From assembly GCF_013520985.1 (NCBI RefSeq), contig NZ_JACDTY010000020.1, positions 1 through 64,000 on the forward strand: a stretch of 64,000 nucleotides of DNA, in the 5' to 3' direction. Every line of letters starts with the position of its first letter. Within the stretch, counting starts at the first letter, position 1. The translations under genes and the position numbers were made by a program. This document shows, piece after piece, positions 36,239 through 44,510 of the stretch. This DNA comes from Mesorhizobium neociceri (GTDB taxonomy: Bacteria > Pseudomonadota > Alphaproteobacteria > Rhizobiales > Rhizobiaceae). The notes beneath the pieces were generated by a model. That model searched no databases and had not been told where the DNA came from. It saw only the letters and a list, made by a program, of their open reading frames with translations.

Positions 36239-36913
36239 TCACAGCTGCACCTCGCCATGGGCAGCACCCATGCGGCGCTCGAGCCGGCGGGCGAGCATGA
36301 TCAGCGGGTAGCAGACGATGAAATAGCCGACGCCGACCAGAAAGAAGACCAGCAGGCCATTGGGCACACGCTGCACCACCAGCCAGCCAACGCGGGTGAG
36401 ATCGGTCAGCCCGATGGCCGAGACGACGGAAGAGTCCTTGATCAGCAGCACATATTGCCCGACCAGCGGCGGCAGCACGATGCGCATCGCTTGCGGCAGC
36501 ACCACCTGGCGCATGCGCTGCCAACGCGACAGGCCGGATGCAAGGGCTGCCTCGACCTGGCCAGTCGGCACCGAGCGGATGCCGGCGGCGACGATCTCGC
36601 AGATGAAGCAGGCGGCCAGGTTGGTGAGCGCGATGATGCCGGCGGTGAAGGCGTCGAGCTCGATGCCGAATTCCGGCAGGATGAAGAAGATCAGGAAGAT
36701 CTGAACCAGGAACGGTGTGCCGCGGATCAGGTCGACCCAGGCGCCGATCACGCTCGAGATCAGCCGGTTGCCACCGGTGCGCAAGATGCCGAGGCCGAAG
36801 CCGAGCGCCGTGCCCAGCACCAGGCTGATCAGCGACAGCATCACCGTCATGCCGAGGCCGCGCACGGCGAGGGGATAGCTGCCGGCGAGGCTTTGCAGCT
36901 GCTGCCAGATCAT
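36239..36913 (-). CDS. Amino-acid ABC transporter permease (HisM/GlnP family)
   Basis: A 224-aa permease of the polar amino-acid family. The conserved entrance [21 protein letters not shown], the [17 protein letters not shown] region and the EAA loop ([23 protein letters not shown]) are visible. Its ATG at 36913 overlaps the stop of the preceding permease. Confidence 0.92.
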   Translation of the reverse strand: MIWQQLQSLAGSYPLAVRGLGMTVMLSLISLVLGTALGFGLGILRTGGNRLISSVIGAWVDLIRGTPFLVQIFLIFFILPEFGIELDAFTAGIIALTNLAACFICEIVAAGIRSVPTGQVEAALASGLSRWQRMRQVVLPQAMRIVLPPLVGQYVLLIKDSSVVSAIGLTDLTRVGWLVVQRVPNGLLVFFLVGVGYFIVCYPLIMLARRLERRMGAAHGEVQL

Positions 36914-37587
36914 GTGCTGCTCCTTGCCGGCTGCAGGCCGAGCCAGCGACTGGACAGCCCCGCCAGTCCTTTGAGGCAATAGTAGAGCAGCAGGTAGAAG
37001 GCGGCGATGGTGATGAAACCTTCCGCCGGCATGAAGCGGTCAGATGCGAGCAGCTGGCCGGCGCGCGTCAGTTCGGAAACCGAGATCAGCGACAAGAGTG
37101 CCGAATCCTTGACCAGCACGATCGCCTGGCCGAGCAGCGGCGGGATCGTCACCTTGAAGGCTTGCGGCAGGATGACCAGGCGCATGCGCTGGACATAGGT
37201 CATCCCCGAGGCGACGCCGGCCTCGACCTGGCCGCGCGGGATCGACAGGATGCCGGCGCGAATGATTTCAGCGACATAGGCGCCGCTGTTCAGCGACAAA
37301 GCGAGGATGCCGACGACGAGCTCGGGCAGGACGAAGCCGAGACGCGGCAGGCCGAAATAGAGGAAGTAGAGCTGCGCCAGCAACGGGGTGGCGCGCACGG
37401 CGTCGATATAGGCCTTGGCCGGAATGCGAAACAGCTGGGCGCGCTGCAGGTTCATGGCGGCGAGCACGATGCCGACCGCGAGCGCGCCGGCAAAGGACAG
37501 CGCCGACAGCCAGACGGTCGTGATCAGACCCTGGCCGAACAGCGGCAGATATTCGACGATAGTGCGGAAGCTGAAGTTTTCGAGCAT
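36910..37587 (-). CDS. Amino-acid ABC transporter permease (HisQ/GlnP family)
   Basis: A 225-aa permease and partner of the next gene. It has the family motifs GQGLITTVWLSALSFAGALAVG, RATPLLAQLYFLYFGLP and EAA loop (GVASGMTYVQRMRLVILPQAFKV). The frame stays open to 37695 only because the heptamer array at 37615-37660 translates as repeating RYSLFAI-type text. The true start is the ATG at 37587. Confidence 0.92.
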   Translation of the reverse strand: MLENFSFRTIVEYLPLFGQGLITTVWLSALSFAGALAVGIVLAAMNLQRAQLFRIPAKAYIDAVRATPLLAQLYFLYFGLPRLGFVLPELVVGILALSLNSGAYVAEIIRAGILSIPRGQVEAGVASGMTYVQRMRLVILPQAFKVTIPPLLGQAIVLVKDSALLSLISVSELTRAGQLLASDRFMPAEGFITIAAFYLLLYYCLKGLAGLSSRWLGLQPARSST

Positions 37588-37614
37588 GGGCGCACGGCGG
37601 GGAAAGAGGGAAGG

Positions 37615-37728
37615 GCGAATAGCGAGTAGCGAGTAGCGAATAGCGAATAGCGAATAGCGAAGTCGGGAGCAGCAAAGCCTGGCCGGAACGGCCATTCCCT
37701 ATTCGCTACTCCCTATTCGCTACTCGCT
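37615..37728. repeat. Heptanucleotide tandem array (GCGAATA/GCGAGTA) with inverted arm
   Basis: 37615-37660 is 6.6 copies of GCGAATA or GCGAGTA. 37698-37728 carries the reverse complements (TATTCGC, TACTCGC, TACTCCC). Together they can form a long imperfect hairpin in the transcript between the binding-protein gene and the first permease gene. The same design occurs at 24064-24192. Confidence 0.85.
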
Positions 37729-37734
37729 AATTCC

Positions 37735-38523
37735 TTAGTGATCCTTCTTCCAGGCGTCGGAATTCACCCAGTAGTCGAGGTTCTTCTGCAGGCGGCCGTC
37801 GATCGTGACCTGGTTGAGGAACAGGTTCATCCAGATCAACAGGTCCGGCTCGTCATAGCGGGTGGCGAAGGCAAGCGGCTCCTTCGACAGGAGATCCGGC
37901 ATGATGGTGAAGGTGCCGGCGGGATAAGCAGTCGACTGACCCGTGACCGCCGAGACGTCGTTGACGCCGCAATCGGCCTGGCCGTTGTTGACGGCGTCGA
38001 GCAGCAGCGGACCGCCGCCCTTGTAGCTCTTGATGTCGGCATCCGGGAAGGCGTTCTTGGCTTCCTTTTCGCCGGTGGCGCCCAACAGCACGGCGATCTT
38101 GGTGCCCTTGGCCTTGCAGTCCTCGGTGGTCTTGAACTTGCTGTCGGCCTTGGTGAACACGGTGCTGCCCGTATACATGTAGGGCGTCGTGAAGGCGACC
38201 TTCATGCCGCGTGCCAGCGTCGGCGTCATGTCGGCGACCAGCAGGTCGGCCTTGCCCGAGAGCAGCGCCGGGATCAGCCCGTCCCAGTCATAGTCGAGGA
38301 AGGTGATCTTGACGCCCATTTCCTTGGCCATCAGCTCGGCGAGTTCGACCGAACTGCCGGTGCGTTCGCCATTGGCGCCGACCAGCGAGAAGGGCGGTCC
38401 TTGCGTCTGCACCGCGACGCGCAATTCGCCGCGCTTGGTGATCTCGTCGAGCGTTCCGGCGCTGGCCGCCGTTGCAAGGCCCGCAAGTGCAAGTCCGGCG
38501 ATAAAAAGTCTGGCAATCTTCAT
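37735..38523 (-). CDS. Polar amino-acid periplasmic binding protein (SBP family 3)
   Basis: A 262-aa binding protein with signal peptide (KIARLFIAGLALAGLATAASA). Family-3 features: ITKRGELRVAVQTQGPPFSL, WDGLIPALLSGKADLLVADMT and VAFTTPYMYTGSTVF. It feeds the two permeases encoded downstream, separated from them by the repeat hairpin. Upstream genes for a lysine/saccharopine-type dehydrogenase and an Lrp regulator hint at a basic amino-acid ligand. Confidence 0.92.
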   Translation of the reverse strand: MKIARLFIAGLALAGLATAASAGTLDEITKRGELRVAVQTQGPPFSLVGANGERTGSSVELAELMAKEMGVKITFLDYDWDGLIPALLSGKADLLVADMTPTLARGMKVAFTTPYMYTGSTVFTKADSKFKTTEDCKAKGTKIAVLLGATGEKEAKNAFPDADIKSYKGGGPLLLDAVNNGQADCGVNDVSAVTGQSTAYPAGTFTIMPDLLSKEPLAFATRYDEPDLLIWMNLFLNQVTIDGRLQKNLDYWVNSDAWKKDH

Positions 38524-38627
38524 GTGGCATTCCTCCCTGTTGTAGCTGTTGTTTTGCCCGCGGAGTCCCTTGGGCTCTTTTTGAGCGGCAGCACCGTTTG
38601 CCGGCGGCAGCCACCGTTCGAAAATCC

Positions 38628-39791
38628 TCAGTCCCAGGCCACCGTTTCGGCAACCCTGATGCCGCGCCTGCCCAGTTCGTCGAAGAAGCTGGTGTCGGGC
38701 ACATGCTGCAGCGGGTTCAAAAGCCCTGGCGTGGTGATCTCGCGCCGCGCCAGCATCTGCGCCACGATGCTGGCGGGGTAGCCGACGCCGAGGCTCATGC
38801 CGAACAGGCCGGAGCCGAGGTCGCGTTCGATGATCAGGTCCGACGTCACCGTCTTGGCGCGACCGCCCTCAAGGCCTGAAAAGACATTGCGCATCACGCA
38901 AAGGTCCTTCTCGTCGGCGCCATACTGCAGTTGCGGGCCAAGCAGCCGGCCGAGAAATTCGCGCGGGCTGGCGCTAGTGCCGGGCACCTTGTCTTCGGAG
39001 AGGAAACCGAGCTCCTTCAGCGGCGCCCAGAACGCCGACCAGCCCGGCCAGCGCAGCGTGTAGCGACCCGAGCGCTGCAGCCCCTTGGCAGCGGCCAGCA
39101 TCTCGACATAGTGCAGCGCGTCGCCATTGGGGAAAGCTTCCAGCCGGCCGAGCCCCGCGACCTCGATCTCGTGGATGAAGCGGTTGTCGTGCTGCTGGCC
39201 CGCCGACACTTCGACGCGTTTGCCGTCCTCGATCATCACGCTGTCGCGGTTCTGGCTGACCAGAACCATGTCGAAGTTCCAGCTCACCTTGTAGCAGAGG
39301 GGCTTGGCCATCGCCTTAGGCTCGGGGATGCCGCCACAATAGGAATCGATTGAAGAAATTGTGTCGAACTGCTTTGCGGCGCGCGCGTAAAGCACGAGGT
39401 CGATGCCGGGGTCGAGCCCGCATTCGGTCATGATCGAAACGCCGGCCTTTTGCGCCTCCGGCGCCAGATCGGCAATCGCCTTGCCGTAGTTGGTGGTGAC
39501 CAGCGGCGTGCGCGTCGCGATCGCCGCCTGCACCGCCTCGCGCATCAGCGGCTGCGGCAGGAGATCGATGACGGCGTCGACGTCGGCCACAACAGTGGCA
39601 AGCGCCGGACCGATCGGTCCTTCAGGCACCACGAAACGCACGCGGGAAAGATCGGTCAGGCCGGTAAGCCGGGCAGGGCCGTCGGCTGCTGTGTCGACAC
39701 AGACGATTTCCTCGACGCCGGCGCTGGCGACGAGATCGGCGATGGCCGCGCGGCCCTGCAGGCCGAGGCCGCCGAGAACCGCTATTCTCAT
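38628..39791 (-). CDS. Saccharopine/lysine-6-dehydrogenase-family oxidoreductase
   Basis: A 387-aa NAD(P)-dependent dehydrogenase. The start RIAVLGGLGLQGRAAIADLV is the Rossmann motif; VVADVDAVIDLLPQPL and MTECGLDPGIDLVLYARA are typical of the saccharopine dehydrogenase / lysine 6-dehydrogenase family. The probable reaction is oxidative deamination of lysine or a similar amino acid. Its ATG at 39791 overlaps the Lrp regulator stop, and an amino-acid transporter follows 104 bp on, forming a regulated uptake-and-breakdown operon. Confidence 0.85.
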   Translation of the reverse strand: MRIAVLGGLGLQGRAAIADLVASAGVEEIVCVDTAADGPARLTGLTDLSRVRFVVPEGPIGPALATVVADVDAVIDLLPQPLMREAVQAAIATRTPLVTTNYGKAIADLAPEAQKAGVSIMTECGLDPGIDLVLYARAAKQFDTISSIDSYCGGIPEPKAMAKPLCYKVSWNFDMVLVSQNRDSVMIEDGKRVEVSAGQQHDNRFIHEIEVAGLGRLEAFPNGDALHYVEMLAAAKGLQRSGRYTLRWPGWSAFWAPLKELGFLSEDKVPGTSASPREFLGRLLGPQLQYGADEKDLCVMRNVFSGLEGGRAKTVTSDLIIERDLGSGLFGMSLGVGYPASIVAQMLARREITTPGLLNPLQHVPDTSFFDELGRRGIRVAETVAWD

Positions 39792-40297
39792 GTCGGTTCC
39801 TTGCGCGCTGGGATGTCTTCCGACCAGCAGCCTTCGGGAAGGCTGACCCATTTGTTGCAGGAGGCCATGACGACGAAGGTCTCGCTGCGCACCACTTCGC
39901 CGGGAATGCCGGCGCCCGGGATCAATTCGCTGGTGATGCGGTAGAGGTCGGCGACATCGCCGGCGACGGTCACGTCGACGATGATATCGAAGCGTCCGGT
40001 AACCACGGAGGCCGAGTTGACGAAAGGCAGTTCGGCAATGCGCTGCGCCAGCTCGCGGGCGCGGCCTCGGCCTTGGGCATTGATGCCGACAATGGCCGAG
40101 ATCAGCTCCGGGCGCTCGGTCAAATTCAGCAGCCCGACGATCTTCAAAAGGTTGCGATCGAGCAGATTGCGCAGCCGCGAGCGCACCGTCGGCACCGAGA
40201 TCGCCATCGTCTCGGCGATCCGGTTGATGCCGGGCTGGGCATCCTGCGACAACAGCTTGACCAGCCGTCGATCGGTTTGATCGAGATGCTCACGCAA
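39788..40297 (-). CDS. Lrp/AsnC-family transcriptional regulator
   Basis: A regulator of about 169 aa. The N-terminal HTH (LDQTDRRLVKLLSQDAQPGINRIAETMAISVPTVRSRLRNLLD) and C-terminal RAM ligand domain (AIVGINAQGRGR..., SASVVTGRFDIIVDVTV) are complete. The frame is open to an ATG at 40333, but that start lies inside a palindromic candidate operator. The family start (HLDQTDRR) fits better with the TTG at 40297, though its ribosome site is weak. It is translationally coupled to the dehydrogenase gene and probably senses its substrate. Confidence 0.87.
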   Translation of the reverse strand: MREHLDQTDRRLVKLLSQDAQPGINRIAETMAISVPTVRSRLRNLLDRNLLKIVGLLNLTERPELISAIVGINAQGRGRARELAQRIAELPFVNSASVVTGRFDIIVDVTVAGDVADLYRITSELIPGAGIPGEVVRSETFVVMASCNKWVSLPEGCWSEDIPARKEPT

Positions 40298-40324
40298 GGC
40301 TATACTTTCATAAAGGAGAAAAAT

Positions 40325-40341
40325 GGAAGACAATTTCTTCC
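40325..40341. promoter_or_regulatory. Palindrome, candidate Lrp-type operator
   Basis: GGAAGACAATTTCTTCC has perfect 6-bp arms around an AT-rich centre, resembling Lrp-family sites. It lies in the AT-rich leader just upstream of the regulator's likely start, so autoregulation is plausible. Confidence 0.45.
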
Positions 40342-40476
40342 TGATATGAAAATAGCCTATGAGAAATTTTTAATAACAGCAAGAGCGGAATTATCGCTCG
40401 CTGTTGTGCCAGCTTCGAGAAGATGGCGATCTCCCCCGAGGGCGAGGTCACCTGTCATCGACGCATTCGTCAGTCG

Positions 40477-41208
40477 CTACGCTGATCGGCTGGCCCGGAA
40501 GATCGCCACAGCAGCCGCCGTCAGCGCCGCATTGCCGGAGGCCACGGTGCCATCCGGCAGCCCCTTGCCGTCCTCCAGCCCGACGCGCGTCGACCAGTTG
40601 CGCTCCGCCGCACGGCGCACGAACGGCCAGACCGTGGCGTCGGCGCCATGCAGCAGGATCGCCCGCCGGATGCCGGCGCGCTCCAGCACCTTTTCGATTC
40701 CGTCCGAAACGGCAAACGCCTCGTCCAGCGTCTGCTCGGAAATCTCAATCAGGATACGCAGAACGCGCCCGCCATGGTCGAGGCTGACCAAACGCTCGGC
40801 GTCGGCGACTGAAGCCAGACCGGCTTCGATGCCGATGCCACGCTGCCGCAGGCTCTCCATGACGATCGGGGCTGCCGTCTCGCTGAGATTGACTGAGGCA
40901 TAGTCCGGCAATTCGTGCCAGCCGGCGATGGCGACCAGCGTGCTGACATCGTCGTTCTCGATCCAGGCGCCGGTGGAGACGCCGATCAGCGTGCCGGGGC
41001 AGGCGCGGCGCAGCGCAGCAATCGTCGGATCCATCGCTGCCGGCGAAAGGCTCTCTCGCTTGTCGGCTCCGCGGGCATGGACATGCAGCTCGGCCGCACC
41101 GGCTGCGACAGAGGCCACGCCATCGCGCGCCATGGCGTCTGCGTCGAGCGGCAGCGTGGGATGAAAATCGGCGGAGCGCGCGCCGTTGATACAGGCCTGG
41201 ACGATCAT
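40477..41208 (-). CDS. Beta-keto acid cleavage enzyme (BKACE, DUF849)
   Basis: A 243-aa TIM-barrel protein of the BKACE family, typified by 3-keto-5-aminohexanoate cleavage enzyme of lysine fermentation. IVQACINGARS, AELHVHARGADKRESLSP (with the zinc His pair) and SVNLSE match the family. These enzymes react a beta-keto acid with acetyl-CoA to give acetoacetate plus a CoA ester. The substrate range is wide, so lysine breakdown is suggested only by the neighbouring dehydrogenase operon on the same strand. Confidence 0.85.
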   Translation of the reverse strand: MIVQACINGARSADFHPTLPLDADAMARDGVASVAAGAAELHVHARGADKRESLSPAAMDPTIAALRRACPGTLIGVSTGAWIENDDVSTLVAIAGWHELPDYASVNLSETAAPIVMESLRQRGIGIEAGLASVADAERLVSLDHGGRVLRILIEISEQTLDEAFAVSDGIEKVLERAGIRRAILLHGADATVWPFVRRAAERNWSTRVGLEDGKGLPDGTVASGNAALTAAAVAIFRASRSA

Positions 41209-41302
41209 GGCGGTGGTTCCTGTTTGCGACGAGCCTAACGCAGGGCGGAGAAAACCGGAATCGCGTTAGCGAAGTCTCCTGACAGGTAGGCCGCGATCCG
41301 TC

Positions 41303-41462
41303 GCGCCCCCCTCTGTCCTGCCGGACATCTCCCCCACGAGGGGGGAGATCGGCAGCTTTGGCGCCGGCCATCTTTCTGCAACGTTGATGATTGGCGAAAG
41401 CGGGCGCGACATCTGATCTCCCCACAAGTGGGGGAGATGGCCGGCAGGCCAGAGGGGGGCGC
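41303..41462. repeat. RIME-type palindromic mosaic element
   Basis: The left arm GCGCCCCCCTCTGTCCTGCC...GGGGGAGAT and the right arm (41416-41462) are near-perfect inverse copies around a 66-bp centre. This is the well-known rhizobial intergenic mosaic design. It fills the 307-bp gap between the BKACE and TPR genes. Confidence 0.8.
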
Positions 41463-41515
41463 CGTAGAGTGCCAGCTTGGCAGGCGCCTGTGTTAATGCG
41501 CCAAGCGTCTCGTCA

Positions 41516-43804
41516 TCACGGAGCGAGCGCTTTCAAGGCCATCGTGGCGGCGCGGTATTCGACGAAATCCTTTGGACAGTCGCTGACGGCAAGCCGGTAA
41601 AGCCGCAGAGCGTCTTCGGTGTGTCCTTGCAGTCGGTCGAGCTCCGCAGTGTAGAGATTGGCCTCGCAGACCTGGCCGGTTTTTGTGGCCGGGTCCGGAT
41701 TGTCGGCGGCGGCCAGCGCCTCCACCGGTGTCTGTTCGCCAAGCAGCATGCGCACCACCGGCGCCGGCCATTTCGTCATATCGAGCTTGTCTGTGGCCTC
41801 CCGCAGATGGCTCGGCGCGCCGGCGCGACGTTCGGCAAGGTCGAGCCAGATGGCGGAATAGGCATCGTCAGGTTCAAGGGCGGCCGTTCTGCGAAAATCG
41901 CTTTGCGCTTCAGTCGCCGCGCCGAAATAGAAATAGACAAAGCCGCGGTCTTGATAAGCAGAGGCGAAACTTGGATCGAGGCTGATCGCCTGACCATAGT
42001 CAATGATCGCCTTGCCGTTGTCGCCCTTGGCCAGCCAGACCCTGGCCCTGTCGCTATGGAACGCTGCGTTCCTGGCGTCGAGACTGATTGCGCGGTTGAG
42101 GTCGTCGATGGCGTGGTCGTAGTCTGCCTTCCTGTACCAGGCGACACCCCGACTGGCATATACCAAGGCGTCGGCCGGATCGAGCTTGGCCGCTTGGGCG
42201 AAGTCGTCGAAGGCACGCTCATAGTCCCCCTTGTCAGCCCAGGCGATGCCTCTGTTGAGGTAGGGATTGACCAAATTCGGATCGAGGGCGATTGCATGGT
42301 TGTAATCGGCGATGGCGCGATCGGGGTAGCCCTTGCGCGCCCAAGCCAATCCTCGATTGGAGAACGGCATGGCGAGTTTCGGATTGAGCCTGATCGTCTG
42401 CTCGAAATCTGCAAGGGCGCGATCGTTATCGCCCTTTGCCGCCCACACCAGGCCTCTGTTGTTGTAGGCGTCGCTGTAGTTCGGGTTGATCGCGATGGCC
42501 TGATCATAGTCGGCAATGGCGCCGTCATTGTCGCCGGCGCCGGATCGGGCGTAAGCTCGCGCATAGTACGCGACGGTGAGTTTCGGATCGAGGCTGATGG
42601 CGGTGTCGAAATCCGCCAGCGCGCGGTCATGGTCGCCCTTGCTCGACCAGGCGAGGCCTCTGTTGTAGCGGACGGTGGCATCCCTTGGATCGACCGCGAT
42701 GACCTCGTTGAAGTCCGCAATGGCGCCGTCATAGTCGCCCTTTTCCGAGCGGGCATTGCCGCGCCGGTAGTGGGCATGCGAATTCTTTGGATCGAGACGG
42801 ATCACGCTCTCATAGTCGGCCAGCGCCCGCACGCTGTCGCCCTTGCTGCTCCATGCATCGGCCCGGTCGTTAAGCGAAGCGGCGTCGTTCGGGTCGAGCC
42901 TGAGCGCCTGGTCGAAATCGGCGATGGCGCGTTCTTTGTCGCCTTTTTCTGCCCAGGTCAGGCCACGGTTGTGAAAAGCCCTGCCGTCATTGGGATTGAG
43001 GTCGATCGCCTTGTCATAGTCGGCAAGGGCAAGCTCGCTTTCGCCTTTGTAGGAATGGGCGGCGCCACGGCTGTAGTAGTGTTTGCCATCCTTCGGATCG
43101 AGGTCGATCGCCTTGCCGTAGTCGGCAATGGCCTTGTCGAACTCCTCCTTGGCTATCCACGCAAGTCCTCGAAAGCTGTAGGCGTCGATGTAGTTCGGAT
43201 CGAGGCTGATTGTCCGGTTGTAGTCTTCGATGGCGCGCTCGAAATCGCCCTTCTTGTACCAGGTGGTCCCGCGGCTTGTGTAGATCCTGACATCTGTCGG
43301 ATCGAGCTCGATCGCCTTGTCATAGTCGGCAAGGGCAAGGTCATCCTCATCGTTATAGGAATGGGCGGAGCCACGGTTGTAGTAGTATTCGCCATTTTGC
43401 GGATCGAGATCGATCGCCTTGTTCAGGTCGGCGATGCCCTTGTCGTAGTCGCCCTTCAAGACCCAACTGAGGCCGCGTCTGGAATAGCCGCTGGCGACCG
43501 TCGGATCGATATCGATATACGCGCTGTAGTCGGCGATGGCGCGATCGTAATCCTGGCGCTGCGCCCGCGCATTGCCGCGCTTGAAAAAGGCGGTGGCCCG
43601 GTTGGCCGGCGGCTCGGTCATGTCCTCGATCATGCGGGTGCAGGCGGCTATCCGCACCGCCGGCTCGACCTCATAGTCGCTGACGCAATCGCTGCTGGCG
43701 GCGAGCGCGGGCAGGGCTGGGACAAGCAAGACCGCAACGCCGGCCAGCGACCGCCAGAAAAGCCACTTCCGAACCAGCCCGGTCAACTCGCCCCCCCACG
43801 TCAT
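41516..43804 (-). CDS. Exported tetratricopeptide repeat (TPR) protein, 17 repeats
   Basis: A 762-aa protein. A signal peptide or N-terminal anchor (FWRSLAGVAVLLVPALPALAA) is followed by 17 consecutive 34-residue TPRs of the form RGLAWxxKGDxDRAIADYDxAIxLDPN, then a 120-residue C-terminal tail without repeats. The repeats are close enough to give a 102-bp DNA periodicity, which invites copy-number change. Likely a periplasmic scaffold; the partner is unknown. The frame is open to 43999 but the ATG at 43804 directly precedes the hydrophobic segment. Confidence 0.85.
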   Translation of the reverse strand: MTWGGELTGLVRKWLFWRSLAGVAVLLVPALPALAASSDCVSDYEVEPAVRIAACTRMIEDMTEPPANRATAFFKRGNARAQRQDYDRAIADYSAYIDIDPTVASGYSRRGLSWVLKGDYDKGIADLNKAIDLDPQNGEYYYNRGSAHSYNDEDDLALADYDKAIELDPTDVRIYTSRGTTWYKKGDFERAIEDYNRTISLDPNYIDAYSFRGLAWIAKEEFDKAIADYGKAIDLDPKDGKHYYSRGAAHSYKGESELALADYDKAIDLNPNDGRAFHNRGLTWAEKGDKERAIADFDQALRLDPNDAASLNDRADAWSSKGDSVRALADYESVIRLDPKNSHAHYRRGNARSEKGDYDGAIADFNEVIAVDPRDATVRYNRGLAWSSKGDHDRALADFDTAISLDPKLTVAYYARAYARSGAGDNDGAIADYDQAIAINPNYSDAYNNRGLVWAAKGDNDRALADFEQTIRLNPKLAMPFSNRGLAWARKGYPDRAIADYNHAIALDPNLVNPYLNRGIAWADKGDYERAFDDFAQAAKLDPADALVYASRGVAWYRKADYDHAIDDLNRAISLDARNAAFHSDRARVWLAKGDNGKAIIDYGQAISLDPSFASAYQDRGFVYFYFGAATEAQSDFRRTAALEPDDAYSAIWLDLAERRAGAPSHLREATDKLDMTKWPAPVVRMLLGEQTPVEALAAADNPDPATKTGQVCEANLYTAELDRLQGHTEDALRLYRLAVSDCPKDFVEYRAATMALKALAP

Positions 43805-43887
43805 AGACGGTCTCGCAGCGACAGCGCGCCGCGCAGACTGACTGTAATCGATGGGAATTTTTGGGCAATGGCGCCGCTCGGGCTGTC

Positions 43888-44358
43888 TCAGTCTTCGTCG
43901 GTCCAGATCAGACGCAGCAGGCGCAGCAGCGTTGCGCGCTCTTTTTTTGTCAGCCGCTGCAGGAACCGGTCCTCGTGGTTGCGAACCTGCCCCCGCCATG
44001 CCGGCATGGCGGCTTTGGCTGCCTTGGTCAAAGCGAGCACCTGCATGCGTCTGTCCTGCGCATGGTCGTCGCGTTCGACCAGGCCGCGCTCCTCGAGTTC
44101 GGCAAGCAGCGGTGCCATGTTGGCGCTTTTCATGCCGAGCAGACGGCAGAGTTCGGCAGCGCTGATGCCGGGTCGCTCGTCGATGAGTGCCAGCATGCCG
44201 TAGGTGACGGGGCGCAGCGCCGCATCGGCCAGCTCGACCGTGAAATCATTGAGCGCCAGGGCCGAAGCGCGCCGGAGATTGTAGCCGATCTGCGCGTCGA
44301 GCCTGTCTTCGGGCGCGACCCCCTTGCCGGAACCGGTGCGATTTGCAGTCTCGTTCAT
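43888..44358 (-). CDS. MarR-family transcriptional regulator
   Basis: A 156-aa MarR protein: GYNLRRASALALNDFTVELADAALRPVTYGMLALIDERPGISAAELCRLLGMKSANMAPLLAELEERGLVERDDHAQDRRMQVLALT is the standard winged helix. It is divergent from the hydroxycinnamate hydratase/CoA-ligase genes, with two operator-like palindromes between. This fits the FerR/CouR-type repressors that are released by hydroxycinnamoyl-CoA. Confidence 0.88.
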   Translation of the reverse strand: MNETANRTGSGKGVAPEDRLDAQIGYNLRRASALALNDFTVELADAALRPVTYGMLALIDERPGISAAELCRLLGMKSANMAPLLAELEERGLVERDDHAQDRRMQVLALTKAAKAAMPAWRGQVRNHEDRFLQRLTKKERATLLRLLRLIWTDED

Positions 44359-44404
44359 GCTGCAATCGATCGCCGTGATCAAAACCCTTGTCAAGCAAAA
44401 AAGA

Positions 44405-44442
44405 CTATGCAACATAGCGATTATAAAAGCTATGTAGCATAG
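44405..44442. promoter_or_regulatory. Twin palindromes, candidate MarR operators
   Basis: CTATGCAACATAG (44405-44417) and CTATGTAGCATAG (44430-44442) are palindromes with CTATG/CATAG arms, centred 25 bp apart, each followed by CGATTA. They lie between the divergent MarR and hydratase genes, where a dimeric MarR repressor would control both. Confidence 0.7.
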
Positions 44443-44510
44443 CGATTAATGCGAGGAGGAGCACGGCTCTTCGCTTGCCATGCACGACCGCAAACCGGAG
44501 GAGAGTTGCC

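Noticed and set aside
37588-37695. N-terminal extension of the amino-acid permease (RYSLFAIRYSL-type repeats)
   Set aside because: It is only the translation of the heptamer array; the family start and upstream gene spacing support the ATG at 37587.
40346-40476. A plus-strand peptide starting MKIAYEKFLITARAEL that recalls the lasso-type leader
   Set aside because: It lacks the Pro and Gly of YxxPxLxxxG, has no clear ribosome site of its own and runs antisense into the BKACE gene.
41303-41462. Palindromic arms read as a CRISPR-like or phage attachment structure
   Set aside because: Only one inverted pair with no spaced direct repeats; it fits a RIME-type mosaic element.
41477-44203. 908-codon plus-strand ORF opposite the TPR gene
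   Set aside because: Its apparent repeats are the mirror of the 102-bp TPR units; the minus strand is the coding one.
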